A stretch of DNA of 64,000 nucleotides from Fasciolopsis buskii. Lineage: Eukaryota; Platyhelminthes; Trematoda; Plagiorchiida; Fasciolidae. The translations under genes and the position numbers were made by a program. Positions 22,710-36,432 of the stretch are shown in pieces. Position 1 is the first letter of the stretch, and each line of letters starts with the position of its first letter. The notes beneath the pieces are model-generated. The model did not search any database. It saw only the letters and a program-made list of their open reading frames with translations, and was not told where the DNA came from. The DNA is taken from NCBI GenBank assembly GCA_008360955.1, contig LUCM01003860.1:81506-145505 (forward strand), given 5' to 3'.

Positions 22710-24300
22710 ATGTGGAACCAAATAAGCGACCTCGTTTTCAAATAATCATAATTTGGAAAAGAAAACAACGGTCCACAGCTGAAAGGATAAGACTATTAAA
22801 CCCAAGCATCATTCCCCTGGGGTCAGAGGTCAGAGGCCAACTGGTAAAACAACCGTACAGTTATGAAGTCAAGGTTAATATCAACAATTGACCATGCAAT
22901 CCAAAATGGTGATTAAATATTTACAATATGAGCTCCAAGCTCGGTCATACTTTCTTCACAAAAACGAACAACCAACGTAAACCCCCAGCATTGTTGAGAT
23001 TACTGTGTACAGCTTTGATAATAAATATATTTCTACCGCTGCACAGTATCTACTAGTTTCGTTCTTGACCGCATAGTTGTTGTCCGCCCTATTAAGACAA
23101 CTTTGGGGTGGTCATAACCGCTTTCTGTCACTAATTTTTCGTAAATTGTACCTAATTGTCTCGTGATGAAAGGCCTTAAACTCATGTAAACGGCTTCATA
23201 CAGCAATGTGTTAGCGGATAAATATGTGAGCAAAATTTCTTCGCAATGGAGTTTTAATGCCTGCTAAAATATCTTTGTCAGCAGATATACCTGAGCATGT
23301 CCGCGCAGAAATTCCAGTTTAGTTCTGAACAAGACATTGTTACTTTGCATTCTTTATTTGCATTTCCTCCACCATACGCACAAACACTATAGTATTTCTA
23401 AAACAGTTTATTCGAAACACTTTATGCAAGAAAAATTGGTAGTATTTTATTTAGGTTTGCGGCAATTTACTAGAGCGACTCACAAGTGGACGTCCAAGAA
23501 TGGTCAGGTACTTTTCAGCTGCACTTTGGTTACCTGTGGCGCTGCTTTTGCAAAGGTAGCCGGAGGTCAAAGGTTCGGGATCCCAAGCGGAAAATCAACC
23601 TTTCGTGAGACCAACCTGGGCATCTCAGTGGTGATTTTATTTCTTCTTTCTTGAAATGTTTTAAAGGCAGGGGTTTGAAGGTTTATGATAAATTTATATG
23701 CCCAAGAAGCACAGCTTCAAATCGGTCCTGTCGGCAAGAAAAATAATCTCCAAAGAGTCTTTAATAAAAAATTAAGGGATGGTATGGTAAGTAAATCGGT
23801 GCAGCTTTAGTACAGTTTACTACATCGACAATTCAACTTCTCGTAAACTCTCAAGCTTCTGGCAGCACAAAAAGCACACTTGAACTTAAGACAAGATGAA
23901 TTTTCGCCTATGATCCAAAAAATGACTCCAACTTCTTGCAAAGACGGTGATCAAAAAACCGCGACATTCCGTCTATGCACTGCTTCTCCTTGAGAAGCAT
24001 TCCAAATATAAGCCACTTTCTCCGTGAACAGTCCCCATTTCACGAAATGGAGACCTTCATCATGCAACTAGATGAACAGATTCTAATAAATTTTACTGGG
24101 CAGATTTTGCACTAATTTCAGTATATAGTGGGTGCTATTAGCAGACTCGTTTGGCCAGCTGATCAATTCGTGCCGATGCCGGTCGATCGGCATCATTACA
24201 CAGTGACACTCTGGAATTCACCCAACCGTTTCACATTCTTACTCGTAAAAAGATATCCTAAGCATCCCACCGAGAGGGAACAGAGATGCATGCCTCAATT
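22710..24300. other. Unassigned; weak tRNA-like stretch near 23.54 kb
   Basis: The only structure noted is a stretch at about 23535-23600 with a B-box-like ggttcgggatccc and a poor A box 40 nt before it. It could be an old SINE head. The rest shows no motif. Confidence 0.25.
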
Positions 24301-25360
24301 ATTATAAAAAGCTGGGAAATATATAATGCCGATACCACGGCAACCAAATATTTATACCCTTTGAAGTTAGCGGCAACTGCTTGTCAAGGTCCTGCTAGTC
24401 AGCTCTGTTTGGATGACTGGATAGTTAAAAGTATTGCGTAGCATCGAAGCTTGGAACCCAGTTGAGATTTCCCCGAAGTTTTTTTTGTCTACTCTGATAA
24501 CGGAAGCACCGGAAAAGAAGACTGTCTTTTGAGATGAAGAGAAAGAACATCATTTTAGTCAATGCAGCTGTTCATCCGGCAGTGAACAGTTTTCCGGAAA
24601 GCTTTCTCTACAGACTAAAAATGTCTGGTTTCTCTTAAGGACGAGGGCTGATTTAATATGCTTCCAAGACCGACAACATCAAGTGAACGTGCTGAGTTGA
24701 GTCAATGAAATCCGACATCCTTGAATATAGTGTTCTCAACCCTCGCATCCAGTTATGTTTAATTCAGTTCAGCGGTCATTGAGCGAAAGAGTTTCCTCCC
24801 TCAACTTCATCGATATTTTAACTGCAAGTATCTCCAGCCAACGGTAAAAGACAACTAATACCCCGTGATGACTGCCAACTTGTTTGCAGCTGAATTAGTT
24901 CGCCTCATTGTGATGAATACAACAATACCTCTCCTAATACCAGAATGACCCCGGCTACCTCAACACATGAGCTTCAATATTTTTAACCGGGGCACCTATT
25001 CTATGCATCGTCAACATACGCTCCAAGGGTTGGCCTAAGCTCAGTCAACCCCCTCGGCCGTAAAGCTTGACTATTCACTTTGCCTTTTTCCATTCCTCGG
25101 TGGGCGCTTCGAAACTTCGAGATTGCTCGTCCCTACTATAGCCGCACCGAGAGCAGTATTTGCAAACTGCCTACCTAGTTATTTCCCTCACACGGCCAAC
25201 GTTAGTTCGGATTAAGCCACTATTTGCCTGTTGTTCAATAATCACCGTATTCACATGTTAGCACCCAAGCCAGACATTTCTTTTGCGTTCTAGATCCTGC
25301 ATTCAGAATATACGGGCTGTCACTTTTCAAGCTCACGTATGAGCAGCCTTGAATCTGTTC
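24300..25360 (-). mobile_element. Very decayed Ty3/Gypsy pol remnant (RNase H to integrase)
   Basis: Scattered minus-strand matches only: near 25300 SRTQKKCLAWVLTCE resembles the RNase H E-C-L-A-x-V-W segment, and near 24390 LPLTSKGYKYLVAVV resembles the start of an integrase core. Many stops lie between. The order and spacing fit a Gypsy pol reading right to left, but the call rests on two weak matches. Confidence 0.35.
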
Positions 25361-25859
25361 GCTTCTTGCTCCTCCTAGGACGCTGTTGACCTGATCTCGT
25401 ACTCTAGTGCTAGTTCGTTCAACCCAAATCAGGTCGGCTAAATTCTTGGATATCCCTTCTTACGTGGTTTTCAATGACTCAGCAAAAGCACTATTACTGC
25501 TGCCACTGGAATGCCTTGCGCACTTCCCCGGTGTTCTACCCGTATTGCTGCCTAAGGACAAAGACTGCGACGGCCAAATGGCGGCATAGAAGGCATTCAC
25601 GACTAGGTCATTTGGCGACTGTCATAACTTATTGCAAAATCGTTTTCCTGGTCATAGCATCTCAAATTCCAGTTTACTAATAACCGCATATGAATGCAAT
25701 CAGCAGTTTGGGAGTTCCATTTTCTCCCCGTGCAAAATGCTCCATAAAATTGCATCCTGCAAATAGCTTGGCATAGTCTTTGCTGTCTTCCTCCACCTTC
25801 TTTAGCACACTTACCGGCCATTTATTGCTGCTTAATGCGGCTGTCTTATCCCTCTTGCA

Positions 25860-26110
25860 TGACGTTCCGTTTGGGCTTGAATAATTTCTATCGAACTATC
25901 ATGTCCGCTCTGATCTTCGTTTCCTCATCTTAACTTTTCCGTCCATTACGTAGTGCTCATGACGTTTTTGAACTGGGGAGTTTGAGCTCACGTCACGTTT
26001 GGCGAGAGCGATACGCATATTTAGTGCGCTTAAACGCAAGATGACTCTTAGTCCGGTACTCACAAACAGTCCCAGGAAACTCTGTGCAGTCCTGTAACGC
26101 TGTTTGTCCA
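25860..26110 (-). repeat. Dispersed repeat 1, copy on minus strand
   Basis: The minus strand reads SFLGLFVSTGLRVILRLSAL, then YVMDGKVKMRKRRSE. A related block is on the plus strand at 35160-35350. Nucleotides also align (for example agtttcctgggactgttt in both). The repeat is unclassified and probably an internal part of an LTR element. Confidence 0.6.
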
Positions 26111-26409
26111 ATTTTAACTTCTGACTAGCATGCTCGTTCAGTGCATATTACTTCGCGGATTCTGATCCTACTTTCGTCTGTGCCTCCTGAGTAATCAAAG
26201 TTTTCATTCATATGCACACACCTGCTGATTTCAGCCATTAGGGTTTCCGCTGTCTACTCCCAGCACAAATTCAATCTAGCCTTGTGGAAGCCTGTCACAA
26301 ACTGAAAAATATGCATTGTTATTACTCAATAAGCTAGAATCAAAATCTGACAAACGCAGAGCGTAGTAACGATGGAGGTACGAACTTTCAGATAACGGCG
26401 CTGAAACCG

Positions 26410-27110
26410 ATGCACCAGGACAGCAGAATTGAGGAATGGAACCTTGCCTGCCCACTGCGTTACCTCAGCGAAAAATCACCGGTCATTCAAGAAGAATATG
26501 ATGTACCGACGTCGGATTCCGAGGGCACAGTTTTCCTGCGCACCTTAGCGTGCACTCATCAGGAGCAAGATGCTTCAAATTACAAGTCTGGGGCAGCAGA
26601 CAAAATTTTTGCTGAGGAGACCAGGATTGGACTTACATCTTGCGGCGCGTTGGTGAAGGCCAGACCAGAAATCTCAGAAAACGATTGCGTTCACCATTGA
26701 TAGGATACTAAGAGAGCTCATCGGAACGATTGCGCTCATAATGACTGACATACCGAGTTGAAATAATTAGGGTCCCGATGAGATAAGTTGAGGGCCACTG
26801 GCAATCAGAACCAAATTACCGCACAACGACAACTGAACGTTGGTTTACGGAAAGCGATGGGGCAAAAGAAGTGGAAATAAAACATTGAGGATCTGTTGAT
26901 GATGAAGCACCTGGATTCTTCGAACACGCTCGATGAAGAAGTCTACACGTGTAATAAACATGTGATTAGTGGGGATTTGTGACGGTCGTTTATGGTCAAC
27001 TTCCTGAAGTAGGCAGTAGTTTCTGAGGCCACTTGGACGGGCGGGCGGTAGAAGTTGAACGCAGCAGTTATTAATTATTGTCTAATTGATTTTGCAGTTG
27101 GTGTTGGACT
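26410..27110. other. Unassigned
   Basis: A plus-strand frame of 96 codons at 26410-26700 has no recognisable motif. No transposon signature seen. Confidence 0.3.
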
Positions 27111-27199
27111 CGCTAATTGTGCGTCCAGGAGCTGGAACATATTATTAGTGGGTATTCAAGGGTGTAATGCACTGCTTTAAAAAATCCAAAGAACTCCTT

Positions 27200-27400
27200 T
27201 CGTATAAGAATCCATGAGAATACTGCCAAATGAATGACTTCGTTTCTTCTTCTTAAGCGTGTTTTTGTTTCCTTAAAAGTTTGGTTGTTCGCATTAAAAG
27301 CCAAATTTTGATACTCGCTGTTTTGGGGCTCGCGTTTCTGTACAGTGACATCGGCTCTTCCTTTCAGTCTTCGTGATGGCACACTCTTGGGTTTATTGGT
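27200..27400 (-). repeat. Dispersed repeat 2, first copy
   Basis: The minus strand contains gatgtcactgtacagaaacg and an A-rich Lys/Thr segment. A diverged copy in the same orientation lies at 44740-44900. It is part of a 105-codon open frame (27113-27430). Class unknown. Confidence 0.45.
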
Positions 27401-27689
27401 GCCAGTAAATTGATCAAATTTAAGATCCAATATTGTCGAATCTATGGATCAGTTTTGTGTACGATTTGCGATTTGAAGTTGGCTGATCTCAAGTACTGTT
27501 TGCAGTGCACTAGTATTCTGGCTGTTTCATGACGGCTGTTTGACGTGTGGTCCAGTGTCCATTTGGTATTTGGCGGGACTAGGGAGCACACTTGTGTTCC
27601 AGAAGTTTGTATTTCCCCCGGAAACCACGTAATGCAGGCTTGGGCAATGCCATTTATGCAAACAGAGGAGTAAACTTCACAGGACAAAC

Positions 27690-29330
27690 CAATGCCACTT
27701 TTGGTAAATGGTATGCTCTATCGTACAGGGTATGCGTCTGTGTCAGACACCCATAAGGAAAGTCACAAGCCAAGGAGGAAAAGTATCAATGGCGGCGGAA
27801 CCACATGTTTCCAACATAGCCAGATAGATATTACAGACTGATGTCGGCAGCGCCGCGATTTGATGAATCGGAGCAATTTATTCTGTCACAGTTAGCTATT
27901 ACCAAGTCGCCGGGTCACATCTACTGGAGCCAAACAAAACGTGAGACAGTGGCCGCGCGGATATCGACATTGAGCGTTCAACATGTGGCATTTGGCGAAA
28001 CAATATTATATTAGGCCGGTGACCAAAGGAGCATCCAGAACACTTCAAAGGGTATGCACGACACAAGACGTCTAATACCGCAATTGGATCAGTTTCGGCT
28101 TATCCCACATGATTCTACAGTTAAGATACGGCATGCGTGAACCTGCAAGGCGGGTAGCCTTTAAGGTTGATCCGGCCCAGCGACAAGAAAGTGACTTTGA
28201 AACTGACCCACAATATTTTTTCCTCTTCTGTTATGGCCACCAGCGAGTTGCATTCGCATTATTCCAACCTTTCTAGTCATATTGCTTTCAAGGGCTCCGC
28301 TTTGACTGGGTTTGTCAGTTTAAGCAGACAAGTAGGTTGCTCCCTGTAGTGCAAATTTTAGCGTGTCTGGCTGTAACTTTTGGCAGATGTTGGGCACGCT
28401 CTATGATTCAGTTTAAAATTTCTATCGATTGTCTTTTACACTTCTAAGTTGGTCACCGGCGGTTGTGAGTCCACATGCAAGTAACCTGGCACAGCCCGAT
28501 ATGACTAGGCGGTAGCCCGCCTGGACTAATGGTAAGCAATAACCGCGGCCATAAGCGATCGTAAAATCCAAAAATTCTCCGAAGAAAACTGGGAGGAATT
28601 TGCTGTGTCACTCGGGGTATCCCTAACTTCTTATGGTCTTTTGAGCTCTAACTACGACTGGAGCTTTCATTCTTTAGCTGTTGTTTTCCCTCTTTATTTT
28701 CTCTCGCATTGCTTTCACCGGACCATTCCAATAACTGTTAGTTGCTGTTGCTGAGCTAATTCCGCACATTAAATCCACGTCTAAATGCTACTTTTGCTCT
28801 TAAAACTGATCGTCTTGAGATGACAGGACCTATAAGTCAACCGCACTTGCTAGTCCTTGAAAGATAAGTGAATTACTCCTAGCGGCGTCTTTCATACATG
28901 ACTCAAGACGCCACTGGTATTTTAACGTCTGCCTACTTATGCTTATTATAAACCTCAATAGGTGCTCCATTCATTCTTTCAATTTCTACCGAGGGCAAAA
29001 TTGTAACTATCGGATCGTCCTTTTCCCATTTGTGCATAAAACGTAAGGGTGAAAAGTTGTCGGTATGAGGATTGTCACAGTGACGACAAGCTTTTAGAGG
29101 CTGATAATGCAAAACCAGCTATAACACGGGTGAAAGAAATGTGGAGCATGATGTATTTTTAATACGTATCCGAAATTAAAATTTGGGACTAATGTATAAA
29201 AAGCGCGAGCCTGAATTTTCTGCATTTTGTGGATGACTTGGCCGACTATTGGGCAATCAGAGCCCGGCGACTGAGAACGTTTGTCGGGCGGAATGCAGAT
29301 TTTTGGTAGTAACGCAATTGGATGACTGGT
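27690..29330. other. Unassigned
   Basis: Short frames only, no domains, no repeat structure noticed on either strand. Confidence 0.35.
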
Positions 29331-29339
29331 AATTTAGAA

Positions 29340-29957
29340 TCAAAAGGGTGCCTGGGTTGGCGGCTCAAGGGGAGAAGTTTGTAGTCGTGCGAGTTTGAGA
29401 AAAGGAGAGTATAAATTCAGAAATGCTGGAGTGACGGTCGTGGAACCCAACAGAGCTTGAAGCTCGATCGGAAGCAAGTTTGATTTGTAAAACGGGAAGG
29501 AAAGAGGCGCGGATATCATCACACCCTCCGTGGGAACAGCCGTATTTGGCTGGTTAGCGACAACAGATCCCGATGTAAATCAAAGACTACGGGGCAAAGT
29601 TTGCGAATTTGCTGGGAGTGGAAGTGGTAATTCTCGGGCACTGATGGGGCTGGGATGTTGAAGTCTCTCGAACATGATAAAAGTATGAGATAATGTGGAT
29701 TGAAATATGGAAAACTAAACCATGACACGTCTTACCGGGAAAAAACTCTCGATATTGTATTGGTACAGTTCTCCGGACACCTTGGTTTTTTTGGCAATGG
29801 CGCCAGAATTGGGCTTTCTAGTTGGAAACGGAGACAGCCCGCTGGTCAATGAAAAAGCATAATGACGGACATTGCGCTGAGGGGAAACAGTTTGAAACCC
29901 ACAATTTAATAGGTGACTAGTAAAAGAGAAGAGCGGAGAAATATACTGGAATGCCAC
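29340..29957 (-). other. Ser/Pro/Phe-rich open frames, unassigned
   Basis: Three minus-strand frames (80, 69 and 60 codons) follow one another across two shifts. They are rich in Ser, Pro, Leu and Phe (for example SAPLSFPFYKSNLLPIEL). The composition recalls the linker/ORF1 part of the CR1-like LINE at 39-41 kb, but no aligned motif was found. Confidence 0.25.
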
Positions 29958-29999
29958 GCTAGTCTGCGCCTTTCAAGCTTGTTCAACACTGTCGGTCTC

Positions 30000-32580
30000 C
30001 AATTTCCGCCTCAGTCGTTAGGTTTGCTCGTTCTTCAAGGGTAAACCAAAATGATTCTATCATTATGATATATTGATTGGAAATAGAAATGGCAGATTAT
30101 AATAACGCCCAAGGTAAAAGGAAGTCAGGTAGTATGATACAAGAATTATCGCGTTGCCAAGTCTAAGAGGCTTGCATTGGCTGTCTTTGATGGATAGGTC
30201 ATGACACACTTCTGAAGCCTGTGAATCTATGTACTTCGACTGCGTAACTCTGAATCATTGTGGGAACACTTCAAAGAAAATATCGGCACGGTAGTCATAG
30301 TGCTGTGAACATCTGGATGACTGCCTTGCGAAGCCTAAGAGTTTTGTCCCTGATAAAATTGCTTTAGGCAGCACAATTCATAGGCTTGAAGTATGCGAGG
30401 ACTGAAAGTGGCTTCCTATGAGCACAAGTCACAAAGGTCTTACACTCCTTCAGTCAACCGAAATTTCAGTAACGAATGCCAAGCGTCTTAGCCCAGCAGA
30501 AGTTAAACGAGGACAGCAGAAGACAAGTGACCGGCATTAGTATGCCCGCTGCATGACATGTAAACTCTGTGGCTCTGATTGACACATCCGCAGATACAAT
30601 TTAGTTGGTTGTAACATGAGGACGGGCAACCAGGGTAAAAGAATTCGTTGCACCTTAGACTCACGTAGCGCAATTAAGTGCACCTGAAAAGTCTGAGAGA
30701 CCATCTTCGTATGCTAAGTAAATCCGCTCATAGATGGACTGGTGAATAGAGCTTGCATTTGTACAAATATAGTACTGACCGCACTCTAACAGGATGAAGC
30801 ATCAGTGCTAAGTGGGGGGCCGGTAATGTGACTGGAATTACTACCAAAATGTTACGATATATCAGCAGTATTTGAAAATAGCAAGGCGCAGGGGATAAAA
30901 CCCTGGATAAAAAGCAGCAAAATAGGACAAATTGAGGGGAGTATTCAAACAAGAATCTTACTTACTTTTGTGCAGTTTCGTGGCCAATCATTTTGATTCC
31001 TTGTGATGGACCATCTGAGGTTTGTTTATGCTTAAGTGTTAATTACTGTTTTGACCCAATATCACAGAATTTCCAAAATACATGTATTTCGAACTTAAAA
31101 TTTTATTTATCTTAGAGCTGTCCATGTGCTTTCAAAATTTAAAGCAGAAGGATGAGGTTTTTCACAAATGCTTTTGAAAAACAAAAGAGCGGGGTTGGAA
31201 GTCTGATCAGAATCGGTAGTGCAGTTCGATCCGTGGATGTCCGTAAGAGTATTTAGCCTTTGCTGACATTTTAAGTGGTTCCTGAGAGTGATAGTGATCG
31301 AGTGTATGATCGTTTACTCTCTTTTTAATTTGAAATTTGGCCGATGCCTGTGAATTCGAGGCTTTAGGGCGAGCGCAACAGAGCATCAAGATGCCAGGGG
31401 CGGTGCCGACCTTTGCGAAAACAGAGCCGTTTGCAGACATAAAAATCTAAGTTGTCCACCGGAAGGGACTAAATCACTTTCGATGGCTGGTGCAATCGTC
31501 CTAAGTGATTATGCGATCGGATAATTTATACAGGTGAATGCCTTGATTCCCTCTGGCTTCACTAAGGTCCGAAATGCCTTTTGTGAGCGGAGCAAAAGTG
31601 CAATCAGCTGCGGCCAGTCAAAGAACAATAGCAACTACAGGACAGAAATAACTCCACTTTGTCTGCTGCATCCTAGTACTTCCAGATTTACATGCTAACT
31701 AGCCGGTGTCAAACCTGGGAGTTGTCAAAGCCCCGAGGATTGCCTTTATGGCCCTTTTTAATTACGCCCCTGACTTACCCCTAATATTGATCAACACTTC
31801 TTCGCTCACAGCGAAACTTTTTGCATGTATCTCTACTTTGAAACACTCTGGTAAGTCTTTGCCACATAAACGATGTTTACCTGACCTGTGTAAATATCGC
31901 GCCATCAACCACATGCCTGTCATCTCCGGCAACGGAAAAGATGACCAAAGATTTCACAGTGGCTGACCCCTTAGCATCCAGTAAGCTAAGCCCCAGACTT
32001 TCTTAACCTCCTAACCAACTTAGTCTACCTGGGTATGACATTTGCAATCGTTTACTTTCATAAATTTTAGGCATTCTGCCGTGCCGTCATCCGCGCCTGA
32101 TACCAAAGGCTAGGTTCTTCGGCAACACTAGCACCTTCTATGCTGGTTATCACTATGCTTATTCTCAGAAATAATTTCCATCTCCGGTTGCGGCATTAGG
32201 ACCAAAGCTGAGCTCTCTAATATTGGTTTAACGGATGGCAGTGTAATGGTCTTTGTTATTAGTTTTGCATGTCAGCAACGCACAGTATTCGCAAACTTCC
32301 GGCGTCCGTTTTCTGTTATCCGATGGCAAAGCGGTCTACTCTTTTAATCCCAAGGAGTTAGTGCTGCGGTCAAAGTAATAGGCACCCATTTATTTGCTTT
32401 CTACCAGCGGTTACTTTCTGGTTGACGAGCTCCTCTACCGACGAGAAGGAGATGCGCACTTTTGCGTGCACGCCACTTGAAGCTTTGACTTCGCCGCACG
32501 GATATTTTATCCCATGCAAAACGCACCATTTGCAAAACTACTTTCAACTATTATGCACCCTAAGAAGAGCATAAAAAGAA
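30000..32580. other. Unassigned, possible faint LINE traces
   Basis: A minus-strand frame at 30728-30952 has SRVLSPAPCYFQILLIYRN, distantly like the CR1 RT segment before the FADD box. It is too weak to call. Frames at 31207-31440 and 31706-31966 carry no motif. Confidence 0.25.
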
Positions 32581-32839
32581 ACAAGTGACTAAATCAAAGC
32601 AAAAATCAAGTCTCAGTTACCGTACAGTAAAGCATTTCATCGGCATCGTTTGGATGTAAAAAGCACAATGAACAAATGCAGCATGAAACGATTTGATATA
32701 TTCCGGCAAATTATAAACAGACAGAATTTCCATTGAAAGCATTCAGTGGTGCTTCACCGGCCAGTACTGGTTTAGACGAGAACTCTAATCTACAAAAAAT
32801 GTTGCAGAGATTCTCGACGCAAAAGGCAGAGGGATTGCT

Positions 32840-34900
32840 TTTTGAATATCACTCCAAGGAAGTTGGTTGAGCAGACAGTAAAAGTCACGAACCTCGTTTC
32901 CTCAGCCCAATCGCCGTCTCAGTTAACCAGAGCAAAAGTTTCGACATTCGATGGGCGCCCCTGGCAGCAATGCGAATTCGTGTTGCGGTTCAAAACTTCG
33001 GTGAATCAAAGGTGTCACATCCGAGGCAGGGAATACTATACTTAAAGCACTGCTGCCGAGAAAAAGCAATGGCAGGTATTGGTGGATGCAACATGTTGAA
33101 AGCCGCCAAAGAACATCACTGGGAGAGAAAAATACTAAGAATTATTTTGTTGCCCAACGTCTGACCAGTGGCTCAATGTCTGAGTAAACATGCGGCAGAA
33201 ACCTTTGTACTATGTAGGATTGGGTGAAAAAGATGAAAAATTGCGCTATAGCTTTATATTACCCGGGCAACATGCATAACCCGGCAACAATGCGCCCTTT
33301 GGAAAGTATCGTCCATCCTTTTCCATCCCATTTACAGAGCCGCTGGGGAGAAGCGGAATTCATAATCCGAGATGTTCGCAAGGCCAAATTTGAGGACATA
33401 ACGGATTACGTAGACTGGCGTGCGGAGATAGCGGATTGGGAAGCTCAGCTTGGAACAGTGGCAGGATACCGAAGGCGTCCACCAACCCAGGGCAGCATGT
33501 TGCCAAAGGTCGTGGCTGAACGCAACATTGGGCAAGCAAGCGTGACATTTCGCCCAACGGCGTGGTCTGAATGGACGTTTTGCGGCACCGACCACGCACT
33601 ATGAGGCTGTCCGAATCTCTCAAGGGTGCCCATGAAAGGGCGCCAGGACATGGCAAAAGGCGCCAAAGCATGTTTTATTTGTCTGAACAAGTTGCAAAGT
33701 GCAACGAATTTCCGAGCAAAATCCTGCGGCGATAATAAAGGCTGTCTAGCTAGACGCCACAAATTGATCCGTCAGGTTAAGGTAGTGCTCACTCATGGGA
33801 CTCCAAAGACCATTGTAGCTTTCTGGACATTCTAGACCATTTAGCTTAGACGCATTCGCTTTGTAAGTGGTCAAGGTGCTTGCATTTGTCGACAGTGGGC
33901 AGGAAACTGCTTTGATGAATGGACGAGTTGACCGAAAGCACAAAGTTTGGAAGGCTCCGACGTCTTTAGCAGTGGGCAAGGAAAGCGGGATGTAGTTCTT
34001 GGCTGCCGGCCGAGTGGGATAACACTCTCTTTGCAGGACAACATTGAATAAATCGAGACAACAGAGGCATATGTTCTGAACCACCTGCGGATGGAGGTCG
34101 TAGATTAACTGGGGCGGCCTCACTTACAGCACGTAAGCATGATCATTTGGGAAAGCTAAAAGATAAACCTGCTGTCTGGTTGCAACGTGCCGTAGGCAAG
34201 CTGAATTTTGGATGAGAGAATCGGTGTTCTCCAGGAGCGTACGCAGTGCACACAGCACTAGGGCGGACGCTATGACCATTCGAGCGGAAAATGTATGTTC
34301 CATATATATTATTGTGGGCCCAGGAACCATAAAGGATCAGGTGATGTGGTTGTAGGATCAAGACCTTTTTGACCTAGGAAGTGGTCGCTCCAAAACATCC
34401 ACAGAAGTCTTTGCGGCACTGGAGAGAGCATAGAGATGGACAAGGATTCCCCGGGTGATTTTAGGATGCTGATCCCGTGGCGTCCGCATTCCAGAAGCAC
34501 CAAGAATAACGAAGCGTACGTGCTCCAAATGTTGCCAGACTTCGGTAAAAGGCCTGTTTGCAACAGGCAGTTGCTGGAACGATGCTCCGAAGTGATGGCG
34601 CAATACAAAGACCTCGGGGACACAAAAAAGGCAGTCAAGCTCATCGTTGGGTAATACACACGGCATTTGCTTCGCAATCCCCTCAAGATAAGAGAAATGA
34701 GAATACTTCATGTTGCCAACCACTGAAAAAAGAGGTTTCAAGAAACGTCGCCCAAAGATGGGCTTTTGCAGAATCTAGGTTTTAATACGCCAGCGACCAA
34801 GTCTCTTTGTCGATTTCTTATGGGTAAAGTCGCAAAGTCTGCTGATATGGGAGAAATGTCCTTGCTGATGGAGGCGCCGGACAAAGATATAAATGCTTTG
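32840..34900 (+). mobile_element. BEL/Pao LTR retrotransposon remnant (gag and start of pol)
   Basis: Gag at 32840-33840 in shifting frames. The conserved FDGRPWQQCEFVLRFKTSV (gag DUF1759 type) is followed by LKHCCREKAMAGI, then HPFPSHLQSRWGEAEF and RKAKFEDITDYVDWRAEIA. A zinc-knuckle pair comes after: CGTDHAL…C, then ACFICLNKLQSATNFRAKSC. The pol start at 34430-34800 has IPWRPHSRSTKNNEAYVLQM and RQLLERCSEVMAQYKDLG, which fit the N-terminal side of the Pao RT. Internal stops and the absence of a palm motif show it is dead. BEL/Pao elements encode Gag and an aspartic protease-RT-RNase H-integrase polyprotein; no LTRs were seen. Confidence 0.75.
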
Positions 34901-35159
34901 CATTCTCTACTGCAGGCTGAAAATAACATATAGGAGCGAATAATAATACCGCATATTTCTCGATTTGCGAGATGCTTGCGCAAGGCAAGATCAAATTTTT
35001 ACAAGGATCATGCACAGGAAATGTAGATGATAGAAGTCTAATGGGATTAGGGGGCGGGAGCAACATTGAGTTATTGCAGAAGCTCACTGGAAATTGAAAT
35101 GAGATGCTGCGAGGCAATGCCAGTGGGAAGCGAAAATATAGAAAACTTAATTTTCAAGA

Positions 35160-35350
35160 CCAAAATGAGTTTCCTGGGACTGTTTTTAAGCAGCGGACTG
35201 CGAGTCATTTTATGTTTAAGTACACTAAATATGCCTCTTGCTGGCGCACAACATGGACGGGGCCCAACGGTAGATATCGATGTAGGGCCAGAGACACCAA
35301 ACGTCGGGAGCGTTACTTAATGGACGGAAACGTTAAGCTGAAGAGACGAC
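35160..35350 (+). repeat. Dispersed repeat 1, copy on plus strand
   Basis: Reads SFLGLFLSSGLRVILCLSTL in one frame and RYLMDGNVKLKRRQT in the next. It is the diverged partner of 25860-26110. It sits in an open plus-strand frame of 159 codons (35104-35583) that shows no named domain and follows the BEL/Pao remnant. Confidence 0.6.
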
Positions 35351-35589
35351 AGACAGTGGCAATGCGGCAATTTGATGGAAGTGGTGAACATCAGGGGGAA
35401 CGTCAGGCAAATTGGATTAGACACGTAGTTGACAACAAATTGCCAAAAATTGCTGAGAGCGGAGGAAGATTGTCTCAAACTATCTGGAGGAAATTTGTGA
35501 AGCTTCGGATATCTAACTCCAAGGACAGTGATTATATTTATATACGGATGGCGGTAAGCTGTACCGGGAGGCGCGTCCCATAAGAGAAA

Positions 35590-36290
35590 TTGTGCATGAA
35601 CACTTTTTAAATGCAATAGCCAAGAATGTCCTCTATGCTGTCATTTACGTTGTCGCATCTCTTGATCTTAGTCAGCAGTACGGGTGGGGAATATGAGGTG
35701 CGCGAGCCGTTCCGGAGACAGCAGCAATCACGGTTTCGCTCGATCGCAAAGATGCAAGCTGAGATATCCGCGTAGTTTCTTTTGACCGGGCCAGGACTCG
35801 AGCGCCAGTTCTAGCTAACCGGTTGCTACCAGGAATGATAGGGTAGCAGATTTGGAATCGCCATTAAGAGGACGAAAGCATTAGCAGCGCGTCTGCTGCG
35901 GATGCAAGATCTGAAACGCAAGAGAGAAGTAGTCTGGCTTGGGTGCCAGCTTGGGGTTATGGTGATAACTGGATCGCGGCAAAATACCTGCCCCCTAGTG
36001 ACCTATTCCGTAAAATGTGGTATCTAGAAGTGAGCTATGTTAGCAGTTTCAGGCGTAGTTGAAGATTAGGGCTACCAAGAACGACCTATTGAGTCCTGCC
36101 AGGCCAGTATAGAGGATAAGATGACAAAGAGCGAGGAGTACACGGGCTGGTGTCTAAAATCTTAGGACGTGATGAGAGCATGAATTCATCAGTAAGTACG
36201 TCGACATTTTCTTCAGCCCACATTGGGAGAATTTCGAGAGTTAGTTGCTCAAGCCACTGGTGAAGAGGGTACATCACTACAAGGGAGGTC
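35590..36290. other. Unassigned stretch between BEL/Pao and CR1 remnants
   Basis: No open frame with a motif. The right end may include the 3' untranslated tail of the adjacent CR1-like LINE, which is recognisable near 36360-36430 by similarity to 53300-53380. Confidence 0.35.
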
Positions 36291-36432
36291 AAAAAGTGCA
36301 CTAGCGGGGATGTGTGATAACGTGAGGAAGTTAGAGTTAAAGCCGAATCCCAGATGGCGATCCCAGCAAAGATTTGGTCACGAACTAAAATTCTAACCCA
36401 TGTTCGTAAGCCACGTGTAGTCCAATGTTAGC

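Noticed and set aside
23535..23600. tRNA-derived SINE head
   Set aside because: Only one B-box-like stretch; no paired A box, no stem structure, no second copy seen in the window.
30728..30952. CR1 RT palm fragment
   Set aside because: Resembles the L-S-P-L-L-F segment in one place only; no FADD box or flanking RT motifs.
33332..33762. Minus-strand frames of about 90-105 codons
   Set aside because: Shadows of the BEL/Pao gag on the plus strand, whose zinc-knuckle and gag motifs are clear.
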